DNA of 60,000 nt, taken from contig NC_092575.1 of NCBI RefSeq assembly GCF_037975245.1, positions 21,715,841-21,775,840 of the forward strand, in the 5' to 3' direction. The notes beneath the pieces were generated by a model. It was not told the DNA's origin and ran no database searches. It was given only the letters and a program-made list of their open reading frames with translations. Shown here in pieces: positions 45,001 through 57,000 of this stretch. Numbering within the stretch: the stretch's first letter is position 1; the number at the start of each line of letters is the position of its first letter. Source of the DNA: Apostichopus japonicus. Its lineage: Eukaryota > Echinodermata > Holothuroidea > Aspidochirotida > Stichopodidae. Made by a program: the position numbers and the translations under genes.

Positions 45001-48000
45001 CTTTTAGATGAGCACGTCTGAAATCGAAACCAAACATAACATGACCAAATAAACATTTTGAATTGTTACAGGATTTTCATTAGCATCGGCGAATATTTCG
45101 AACCTCATATTCTATTAATGTTTTAGACCACTGATAAACCCTTACTCTGTATAGGAGTCATCCAAGCTACAATATTTTGGGTTGAATTTGTCACCCATCT
45201 GGTGCTACCTTGTTCCATCATTAAACGAAACTTAGGAGGCATGATCGTTAAAAGATGCAAAGGTTGAAAACACAGCATCCATGATGAACATTCTTTGATT
45301 ACTTGTTGACCATGGAAATCAGTCATAGCATATATTTATCCAGTATCACATAGCGAAGAGCAAAATGGGGAAACTGCTACACAAATGCATGAAATTTGTG
45401 TATCGTGTTGCAGTTTTGTACACTCGAAGCCATACTAGTTTCAGAATTTTATGAGGAATAACATCCATAAACTTGAAAACTGCTAAACAAAACGTGATCA
45501 CTAAAATGTACCTGGAAAATAGCTTCTGAGCGATAATCTGAACATTTTGTGATAATATTACAGTCAACTTATTGCAGAATCCATAGATAAATCAGTAATT
45601 AATAAATTCTTCTTTTTTTTATTTTATAAAAAAGTCCTTAAACAAAGTACTGTATGTGCTGCAATACAGCCAGGTTGCTTCAATGTAGATGACAGATTAT
45701 TCGAATAATCATATTAAATTATAACTCACATGAGAATTATCAACACTAAACAATTAATGTTTATAAATCAAGGGTGAAAATATACTCTTAATAACAGTAC
45801 CTGTTCTTTTCCAATTTATTGTGCACTTCCCGCACGCCAGACCTGTGTAAATAATTAAAGACTAAGTTAATGAAAACTAGTACAGTACTGTATGCCTTTA
45901 TTCAATAACAAGCTCTGTCCAAGAAGTCATGTGGCAACATAATAACTTTTTTCTTATTCTAACTTGTCTAGATGTCTTCAAGTGTCTGCATTTTACAGTG
46001 CATGTCCAAAAAACTGCTACACACTTTGTGCAATTTTATATAGCAACTTGAAAAATTTGCATCTATTGCATGAATTATTCCCTGTGAGCAGTTATGAAAC
46101 GCTGATAAACTGTAGTTATTGATAAATATCCCTTCATCTCCAAACCTGCTCATATACAGTATGTTTGGATCGACGGCAAAAATTGACAGTACATGCAGTA
46201 TTCAGGACTGAATTTTTAAAGGTCAGCATAGGCCACTAAAATTTGTTTCACATGACCGTATTTCTCCTTTGGGGTGGGACCCCTTCCAAGATAAAGAGAA
46301 GGGCATGCCAAGAAATGAATTATTTTCAAAAAACTTTGATAAGTAAGTTGATTGTAACAGTTTGAAATCAAAGACTTCAATATAATGACGTATATGATCA
46401 GGACTAGTGGCCTACTATACCAATCTTAGGCACCTTACAGTACTACAGTACTCCACAGTAGTAAGTACGTCCAGGTTGACAATTTGACCTCTTGGGTGAT
46501 CCCCTGTAAATCCCCCAACGATACTGACCCCTGACAGTTTTGTCAATCTCTGTGAACTGCTACAGTACTGATTTCGCTTAACTCCCGTTAAAATTCGTTG
46601 AAAGAAAAATAACCGAAATTCTTCGTTTTTCATCGAAATTCCCCGATTTTTATCGATTTTTATCGAATTTTATCGATTGGTTATATCAGTCATTTCCTTC
46701 GCGGAATTTTCAACGATGTGTTGAAATTCTTTTTTAAACAAAATAGAAGGTCAATGTGTGGTTACGCGAAACGTCGGAAAACGCGTAACTTCGTTTATTA
46801 ATATCAGTTAGACTTTGGTTCAGTCGTTTGAAAGAGGGAATATTTTCAAAAGCATTCTCATGCTTAAATGAGTAGTAACACTCAAAGAAACGTGTAGTTA
46901 AACTGACGGGGGACGTTTTCTGACTGTGAACCCCAAACACAGTGACATAAGTCTTAACTTGGCCAGGAATTTTTGAGGCTGCAGTACAAGCTATGTACCA
47001 CGAGGCACCCTTCCAAATAAGTTGAAGTTCTGTTTAACCATTTAAATAACAATGAATGGACATATAAACTTGGTTTACTTGCAGATTACGAAAAATAGTT
47101 ATTTTTAAGAGATGTAAATGCAAAATAAAGATGCCCCGCCCATTCTGCGAGGACGCTTCCATTTTTCAACAAGAGCCCAAGGGCACTGTGGTTCCTTGCT
47201 TGGGGTATATGACAATACACATAATATTATCAAGCAAGATTGGGCTGAAAAAGTCCAAGTAATTGTGGTCCTACATGTTCCCATAAAGTAACGAACACTA
47301 CAGCCAACACTTTTGTGATCACAAAATGTAATCGGATTTTTTTATCAAAAGGCACTTTTGAGATCTAAATATGGCGTCGAAAGTGTAAGAAATATAAGAC
47401 ACCTACAAGCGTGTCAACAGATATGATAACAATGGTGACCTCAGATGACATGACCTTTAAGTTTCAAAATGTTCCACCACCCCATTCACAACTTGTCCCA
47501 AAATATCAACCATGTCACACCTTGGCATTGAGATTTAATTGCATTAAATGTCAAAAAATTAACTTTGAACTTGTATGTAACTTAAAACACAAAGGTCACC
47601 CTGAGGTCAACATGTTGACATTTTTGATCGGTGAGACGTGAATATAGCATCAAACTATACAAATTTCAAACATTTTTTCTTTGCCCATTTTCTCCCCTCA
47701 TAATACTACTTTTTTAACATTAGCTGACCTTTGGTGACCTTGGATCACATGACCGTTAAGTTTGAAAATATTCCCCTATACCATTTGCAACTTGTCCAAA
47801 AAAATCAACTATGTCACACCTTGGCACTGGGAGTTATTGCATTAAATGTCTGAAAATTAACTTTGACCTCATATAACTTCGCACACGAAGGTCACACAGG
47901 GGTCAACCAATTGACATTTATGATCAGAAGGTACCTTTAACATCTGAAAATAGCATCGAAACTGTAAAAAATCCACAAAACACGAAAAGGTCACCAGAGG

Positions 48001-51000
48001 TCAAATTGAGGTCAAGAGTCACCCAGATGCGGGTCGGCAATTGGATTTCATTGAAGCAACTCCCAACTCTAACGGACAATTTGTTCTCAAGTTATCGCAA
48101 AAATACTAGTTTTTTATCATTAATTGACCTTTGGTGACCTTGCATCACATAACCGTTAAGTTTGAAAATATTCCCCTATACCATTTGCAACTACTCCAAA
48201 AATATCAACTGTGTAACACCTTGGCACTGGGAGTTATTGCATTAAATGTCTGAAAATTAACTTTGGCCTCATATAACTTAACGTACAAAGGTCACCTTGG
48301 GTCAACTTATTGACATTTTTGATTGATGAGACCTAAATTAGAGCATCAAACTATAAAAATTCAAACATTTTTTTCTTTGCCCATTTTCTACCCCCAAAAT
48401 ACTAGTTTTTTGACATTAATTGACCTTTGGTGACCTCGGATCACATGACCGTTAAGTTTGAAAATATTCCCCTATACCATTTGCAACTTGTCCAAAAATA
48501 TCAACTATGTCACACCTTGGAACTGGGAGTTGTTGCATTAAATGTCTGAAAATTAACTTTGACCTCGTATAACTTCGCACACGAAGGTCACACGGGTGTC
48601 AACCAATTGACATTTTTGATCGGAAGGTACCTTTGATATCCAAATCTAGCATCAAAACCAAACATTTTCTTTTTTGCTCGTTTCCTCCCAAAATAAGCAC
48701 ATTTTTTTCTAATGTGACCTTTGACTTTTTGACCTTGGTTTCAGATGTAGTTTAATCTCCTGATTCCAAAAAACAAAACGAAAAGTCTGTACAACCGTCC
48801 TAACTCCGACCGAAAAACTTTGACCTCATATAACTTCGCACATAAAGGTCACACGGGGTCAACCTATTGACATTTATGATCAGAAGGTACCTTTGACATC
48901 TGAAAATAGCATCGAAACTGTAAAAATCCCAAAAACACGAAAAGGTCACCAGAGGTCAAATTGAGGTCAAGGGTCACCAAGATGCGGGTCGACAATTGGA
49001 TGACATTGACGCAACTCCCAACCCAAACGGACAATTCGTTCTCAAGTTATCGCAACAATACTAGTTTTTTATCATTAATTGACCTTTGGTGACCTCGGAT
49101 CACATGACCGTTAAGTTTGAAAATGTTCGTCTAACCAGTTCACAACTTGTCCCAAAATATCAACCTTGTCGCACATTGGCACTGGGAGTTATTGCAGTTT
49201 TAATATTTTCGGTTTTTGGACCATAACTGACCTTTGTGAGCACCAAAAACAATAGGGCACACCTTCTCCATATGGCGGATCTATAGTCCAAGTTTGGCCT
49301 CAATCCAACATTCCCTTATTGAGATAGAGCGTACCCAAGCAAGTGTCACAGATGCACACACACACACACACACATACACACACACACACACACGCCAACC
49401 TGACTGCATAGGTTCCTTTTGCTAAAGCAAGGAACCAAAAAGGCGTTTTCTCTTTTTATTTTTTCTATTTTGTTAACAGTTTAAACATGAAAATTATTTA
49501 AAAATATGTGAAGAACTGAGTAATGTACTGCAATCTATCTATAAAAATCAGAAAAACGATGTTTTAGGCATGAATAATATGTTCAATATAACTAAAGTAG
49601 TAGGCTAATAGTCATAAGCTCATGATAGTGTCGTCAATTCGTTTTCTCAGTTTATATTTGCGACATATATCACCCGTTTACATCGATCAATGGCATGGTG
49701 AAATCCCGTGTGAAAATATGTTGACCCCAAAAGACGCAAATGGTCGTTCTAGAAAGTACCGTCATAACATTAACAACACAAGGCCAGTTTGCTCTCTCAG
49801 GTCTGCACGTGTACATCCATTTTTTCACACATGGTATTATGCTGTGCATGCATTGCGGGCGGGATTGCGGCAAACATAAAAGAAAATGAATGAAAATGAA
49901 AAACTTACGATATTTTTCACAAATATTGATGCTTAGCTAAGTGCTTCCTCACAATCAACGAGCCGCCCTAAAATTCGCTCCGCTTACGTACTTCTATATA
50001 TATATAACACATGGAAAAACCCGAGATTTTACACACATAATTCCCACTGACATTGGTCACAGAACATAAGTAGGTCATTGAACTTTGCCCAAGTTCATCG
50101 CACCATGGGAACGACACAACACATTGAGCATGATGTTACATCTCCCGCCATCTGGACGCCGAGTGTAAATTTTGATGTTATATGCAAATTATGAATGGTA
50201 CTGCGCAGCGCGATTAAAACTTAACCTGCGTAATTTGTTTTCTTAACATGACTTTTAATAAGTAGGCAGGAAAGGTGGGTAAGTTTACTAATTTAGGCGA
50301 GTTTTTGTTTAAAATCTTGTGATAGATAGACAAATATATTGTTTTTTTTTTCTTCAAAAGTTACGATGTTGCCGAAGGCCGAGTGATATAAATTCAGTGA
50401 TCTGAACTTCTGAAGACCACGAATACTGATCATGTGTGTTATTCTTTTCAGCAATTATTACACGAAAGGTTCGCGATATTATTGGGCCTAATTAGTAATT
50501 AACATACATTGATCGTTGTCTTATTGCCTGAATTGCTACCTGCTGGAAAAAAAACCTTAATTATTGTACTCATAATGTCCTATTTTCATTAAAAGTCGAG
50601 TGACCGTGCGTCGAAAAATCCCCGATCGGGAAACGGCGTTTAAAACGTTTAACCGACCGGCAGGCGATACGGTGAAACGGTTAGCGAAATATCTGTTAGG
50701 TCACCCCCTTACTTAAACACACAAAAAAACGATCTTATTGAATGAAAATATACTAAAAACCATATCGCAAAACACAAAATCGCTTATAACTCGAAAACGG
50801 AAGGAGATATCGACTTTTGTCGGCTGTATAGGGATTTCCTAAGCCAAATTTTGATGCGCTCTATCCACCTGTGTCATTTATGAGCTTCTCTGACGTAAGC
50901 TGCAGTACGTAATTTCTCTATACCAGTTCCGCGAAATTTATTTACTGTACGCAATAAGCATCGTTCGTTATGTTTTCTTTCACAACGAATATTCAAAGTT

Positions 51001-54000
51001 GTGCTCCACACGCTTCACAGATATTGTTTTATGTCGTTCATTTTCAATTCTACTTTAAAATTACCTTTTTCGAACGATGCATTGCATGCTTTATTAAACA
51101 TTCCTGATTAGTAAAACTAAGGAAGGATATTCAAATATGTATTATTTTCATTTGATATGATTTTATGAGCTGTTCCACTTGAAAAACGATGATAAAACCG
51201 AAAAACAAAACATCTACTTCTCATGTGACGCATACCGGGAGACTCATAAAAACTCCCCTTCTCATTAAATTAAATGTACATGCCGTCAGGCCAGTTGAAA
51301 GCCGTCAGGCTAGTTGAAAGCCCTCCCTACTAATGTTTGATCAGCTCTTCCCAATATACAATACTCAAATAAGCAATGAAAATATATTCATTTTCCACAG
51401 ATTTCTACCCAACGTGGGCCCCAAGTCACTGCTTTATTTTCTTAGCAGTCATGGAAACAATTGTTTGCAACTCTCTTGCTGGCCAGGTGTTTTCAAGTTT
51501 TATTAATAGCACGACTTCTGATTGGTTTATTCAAGATAAACTTTTTATCCCTGCTGGATTGTTCTACTTATAATATGAATGAATATTTGGTTTTCAGGTA
51601 ACATCCATTCCATTACGAACAGTAGGGGTAAAATAATGTTTGCTTCTAGAGGCAGCCAGCCAAAGGTTCAGATAAATACTATGCTAATTAACAGATGGTA
51701 GGCGTGAATTTGACAAAGCCAGGTTTATGATTGGACTAAGCCTCTCAAAAAAAGTTTGGTGGTGGGGATATCCAGGGTAGGGAATACACATGTTAGCAGC
51801 AAACTGCAGGTGGCCCAGACCCAGGCTGCGACCTAAATACCAGGGCAGTCCATCTGCATTCGCGGGCAACTTACAGTAACGGGTTAGGGGGAAAATAACA
51901 GGATGTTTTTTTATTTTGCGTGCATTGAAGCTGGGGGAGATTTTTGGGACGGAATGCGCTCTCAGAAAAGTTTGAAAGTGAGTGCGGTTCTGTAGTAAAC
52001 GGTACTGTAGTACGTCAAGTAACACAGGAATTTATTGGAAATAAAGATCTCTTTGATATCCAGCTACGACTGTTTCATTGTGGATATTTTTTTTTATTTC
52101 TTGTTTTTCTGACGCTGCGTTCCTTGGTGAGCTAACCTAAACTTATCTTAGTTTAATACTAGCCTATAACTTAAGAGTCGTAGAATGTGCTTATTACGAT
52201 CGATCAAGACTAGTTTTTATTATCCTAGCCAAATCATTTTTCAAACACCTAGTACAGAACTTACTCTATCTACAATCAAACTTTTGTAACATTTGTAATA
52301 TTCCTCTACAACTTCTGGTAGAGTCTGAAAACGGCAGTAGTTAAACTAAGGGTTCAACGCAAGTCACAACCTTGATATGTCTAGAATTGCCTTTGCGGTT
52401 TTTGATCGCGATAACTTTCGTGGAAATTTCGTTGAAACTTCGTTGACAACCGTGCCCGCAGTAGTCTAAATCTTGTCAACGAAATTATTCGTTTTTAACC
52501 GATTTTCAACGTTTTTTATCGATTTTCAACGTTTGTTATCGATCGTTGATTTTTTTTCAACGGGAGTTAAGCCAAATCAGTACTGTAGGTATTACAACAT
52601 ATTAAGTTATTTGACGTATTGATGCTGCAGCATGTATTGTACCTTATTCGATACTTACATAAAGTTAAACATGATTCCTGTCTATGTACGTGATTTATGA
52701 CAGAGATTTAAACTGACTGTCAACAGACTGTTTCTGATTATTTGACCGGCTTTACTCACAGAGCTCTTGGTAGAGCTTTCCATCCCAGTTAGCCTGATTT
52801 ATGTCACTACTGGGGTAGCCATTAGCCCATTACAGTTATTGCAATAAACTGCAGATCATAATGCATGTTGGTTATGGTCTGTTACAAAACCGTTTCATAT
52901 GAAACATTGCTTAAAAGCTTTGCTTCAGAGCATTGTGACTTTTCAGGAACTTGATAGAGGGCATTCCTGACAATGGTACCACTTGAAACAGTGATATAAT
53001 TTCCTTAAGAACAATTACACCACATGTGTGATGCATACTGTATGTGTGTACTGTAGAGTATATTCATCATGGATTCCTCTCTTTTTTCATGCTACTTAGT
53101 GTTTTCAATGGAATGCCACTGAAGAGAACAAAATGTGGTTTTACAGTATCTCCTGATTAAGCATATCCTACTCTAGCACTTACCAGAACCTACATACAAG
53201 AGGTTCTGTCCCGTATACTACCAATTTCTCAGGTCTTCTGAAAACAACTGTCCCAAACAGAGCATTATACATACTGGGTATCATTTTACATTTTTTTAAG
53301 AGCTGTGACCACTTTTTGATCAAATACCCACCACTATTACCCCATTCACAAAACTAAAACTTTCCAGCAAAAAAAAAAGAAAGAAAAAAAGGCAGCCATC
53401 CTTTATGATGAACTTGATCGTTTAAAAAAAAAGAAGATAAAAAAAAAAGGAAAAAAGAACAAAAGAAAAAGAACTCACTTTTTGCCATCTTCTCCATCAT
53501 CAGAATTTGTGTCATCGACTCTACTGCCTAACGCCTCTGAAGTCGCAGGCTCTAAGAGATTACCGTTGGGTGATGACGATGCATTGCTTTTGAGACTCGT
53601 CGGAGCGGAATAGGACCAGCTCACATCATATCCCGGATGTCTCATAACGTTCTGCTGTGTAAGCAAACCTACCGGGTTGATCTGCTCCACTGCTACTGAA
53701 GGCTGCTGCTGTTGCTGCTGGGCCATCTGCAATTGGGAAACGAGCTTTTCTTGCTGAGACAACCCACCTCCAGAGTCGGTGAATTTCTCTTCCGCTCTGG
53801 AATCAGCTACACTTTGTTCTACGTCGTGTGAAGTACTCCCTAGTCCAGGCTCTGGCTGAGGGCCCGTCTCTTGTTGCTGTTGCTCGATATCAGCAAACGT
53901 CTGAGGTATAGTGGTAGGTAGTCCTTCTTGAGCAGAACTGCTCTCGATGCCAAACATCTCAGTGACATGTTGGTCATCTTCCTTACGCTCTTGTTCCTCA

Positions 54001-57000
54001 ACAACCTGTGTCTCTCGACCTGAAAGATATGTATCAGAAAGAACCGTGTGAGATGCGTGGGCGTTCGTAGGCAAAGGCACAAAGTGCTGCTGGTTCAACC
54101 CAAGGGAAAATTGCAGCTCATTATTTATTCACATGTGGATACGTGTACTGTATGAACAGTACAATGTGAAATATATTTTCAAACAGTAGGAAGAGGTCTA
54201 CTGTGACTTCCCAACACTAAGTGAACGAACAATCGTCTAAAAAGGTGAAAAGTACTTGATGATATCTTTGATTTTGCTAGAGCCTGTGGTTTGGTGTTAT
54301 TCCATTATTATTTGATCAGATTTCGCCACAGTGTGATAGATAATTCTAGTTCGTGAGTCAAAGCAGCAGGGGAAGCAAGGCAAATTTTTACTCTGGAAAC
54401 TTGGTGCATTTCATTAAATTTTAAGTGATAATTCAAGAAATTATAGTACAGTTCCTAGGGAATAATTTAGTATTCAATTTTTGTAGGTTCTAAAGTTTGT
54501 CTCACATAAAATACCATGGTTCCAGTGTGCCAAAACTGCTATCATTGGGCTAAAATTTGACCACTTTGCGATGATGCCATGCTGGATAGATTAATATTAT
54601 CCAATGCCATTATGATTGATTACTATGCGATGCCATGCTGAGTTTAATTCCATGTGAATGCTACTGTGTGTATAGTAGGGTATCCCACTGGAATAGACCT
54701 GTCTACTATGGGTATACAGTATTATCTCTGTCGTATGAAAACCATTGCCCTATCTGCCAGCCATTTTGGCACACTGTGTTGAATACATATTGTAACCAAG
54801 AAAAAAGTGTTTCCTCCCAATGGGCTGAAATTTGACTAAAGCCTCAGGATACTTCACCTACTGTGCTGTAGTTAACAAGGACCCTGAGCCCCAAATTCAC
54901 ATGACCATATTGGGGCTGTACCGGTTAATCGACCGAACAGCCGCTAAACGTTTTTTGTAATGCCAATTGCTCAGTCACCGCACAAATGTCTTTAGATCAA
55001 ATTGTTCCCAAAATAGACCCCAACAGTTGCTTGCCGAAAATCACATAAAAATGGCAAAAATAATCACTCATCCATACAAAAGGTTTTTAAAATTGGCTGT
55101 ACATTTAAAAGGATTACCAGGTTGTGCGCCTATAGTTACCCCGTTTGACGAACATCGCGAGAATGCAATCCTTTTAAATTTGATAGATCTTTTTCACTAT
55201 TATCTCGAGATCTTCGTAGTTATCTAAACAATAATGTATACACGTTCCACTACAGTAAACACTTGCATTACAATGTTGACACACTTACAGTTTACCACAT
55301 GGTTATTGTAACGTGACGCTCTCTGCAGCAAAACATCTTATAATGAAGCTTACGCATGTAAACAATCTTTGCTATAGTCAGCATTATTAGAAAATAAAAT
55401 CAGTAAGGGTGCAGAAATACATACAGAATTTGCTAATTATATAGAATCCATGAATTTGCTCAGAATTCATGGTGTCTTAGGAGTTCATCATGTTTCTTCA
55501 TAGGATAGAACCCGTCGAAGCCCTCTACTACGCAAATTATAATGGTGGTGTACAGGAGTTCCAAACTAGTAATTCTTCCGAAGATAAATTACTATAATTT
55601 TTACTTTGAAAACTGACCGTTCGCTGTACAGTACCATATAATGGATTGGCAAAGAGCTGGAGCTGACGCAGCTTCATCTGTTGACATGTCTGTGGTACAT
55701 GTCTACAGTGCAGTATGTATTACAACCATATGTACCATACATATGTATGTATGAGTTGTACATTGTTCATGGTTGTTTCTTAAAAGATATGGTAAATATG
55801 ACTGGAATCATTTCTGGGAAATGAAACTAAAGTTTGGCCTTCAGTCTATTACCAAGACTGCGTAATGCTGGAAAATTATCTGTCAAATATGTTGACGAAG
55901 ATGTTAGCCGGGAAATTTCTGACGTGTTCTATGAGAGCAATATCGTTGGTGTTTCAAAAAAATTAAATAGTAAAAGTGGTCAACTTGGGCAAATACCAAC
56001 TAGTCTTATTCCCCCTCCCCCAAAGTTTTACAGATCATGTTATTACTCATTACAAGGAATGAAAAGTATCATCCCCTTATTGGAGTTCCTTTGGCAATCC
56101 CAAAAACGTATAGCCTACTTTACATGTTTCCACTGCAAGACAACCAAAATTTCAGCAGGACAACCAAAAATGGGTGAGTTGATTGTCCTGAGGAAACCAC
56201 TTTAAATTTCTTAAATTTATACGCTGTTGTTGTCTAGCACATACTTAGCAATATTATTAGGGCATATAACTACATACCATGCATATAACTACATACATTG
56301 CTAGGGGCAATTTACGAAGAAATATTTGCCTGCAATAAAATCTCTGTAACGGTTACCAGTGAATTATAAAGAGAAACACAAATCTGTGAAAAAACTTAAT
56401 AAGAAAGTGCGCTTCGTCCTTTTAATGTTTCAACCGTCAAAACTAAACAACTGCAACCAACTGTTTGACAGGCTCGTTACGATCCAACTCGCCATTTTGT
56501 GAATGCACATCTGCATGAAAAGTGGTGGTGCTCTTTCTAATCAGAGCTGTAAATCTCTGATTTTTGCTCTATTTTTGAGGCAACAGCACGAGTTACGTTT
56601 AAACGTTTACCGTTCGGATAATAAAAACGGTTATCCGGTTAGTGAATTAACCGGAATAACACAGCCATAGACCTTACATACCCAAAATATTGTTTGGGGT
56701 GTGATAAAGTGACAAGTTTAAGTTACTAGGCCCTACAACTGCTGGTCTGGGTAGTACAATGGGGATCTCCAGCGGTGTCCTAAATCAACAGAGAGCGCTG
56801 CCATATTGGTCCTTTCTAGTTCCGCAAAACTTGACAAGCAGCAAAGTCTGTGAAATCACTAAGAATTCCTTTGAAGAACCTCTGATGAAAACTTCTGGGC
56901 GAGGTACCTGCCCATTCCCTAATTCACAGCGTGACATATTCTGTACTGACATACGGTTTTATACCACTCATTAACTAGTACATTATAGCAACCAAATGTT

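Larger units (their letters stand above)
47162..49437. mobile_element. 2.3-kb composite repeat with internal TGACCT units and a (CA)n tail
   Basis: Starts near GAGCCCAAGGGCACTGTGGT then tccttgct and ends AGCAAGGAACC (49426-49436), the inverse of GGTTCCTTGCT at 47190. A hairpin GGTTCCTT...AAGGAACC sits at the right end, next to a (CA)n run. The core is made of tandem units that restart with tgacctttggtgacct at 47725, 48125, 48421 and 49080. The layout of tandem core, microsatellite and 3' hairpin recalls Helitron-like non-autonomous elements of marine invertebrates. The class is inferred, and no clear target duplication is seen. Confidence 0.6.
46561..52587. mobile_element. Probable TA-flanked inverted-repeat DNA element, about 6 kb (pogo/Tc1-mariner-like), decayed
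   Basis: The left end CAGTACTGATTTCGCTTAAC then tcccgttaaaa (from 46563) is matched in inverse by ttcaacgggagttaagccaa then atcagtactg (to 52585), about 31 of 33 bases counting the TA. Both are directly flanked by TA, the Tc1/mariner/pogo target duplication. Inside each end follow related tatcgattttt and ttcaacg-rich stretches. No transposase could be recognised. Two independent insertions in opposite orientation are an alternative. Confidence 0.5.
45843..53478 (-). other. MNT intron 2 (7.6 kb)
   Basis: Most of the intron is occupied by the 6-kb inverted-repeat element (46563-52585), with a TGACCT-rich element nested inside it. Outside these the sequence is AT-rich, with purine-rich runs near 53370-53470. 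No coding block was recognised. Confidence 0.65.

Noticed and set aside
50590-50700. gtttaaaacgtttaaccgac-like stretch as a third hAT end
   Set aside because: Similar in flavour to the hAT subterminal repeats, but no GGCTGT terminus, partner end or target duplication was found.
55834-56205. 123-codon frame as a candidate transposase
   Set aside because: It lies inside the older hAT-like element, but I see no hAT dimerisation or catalytic motif. Kept only as content of that element.
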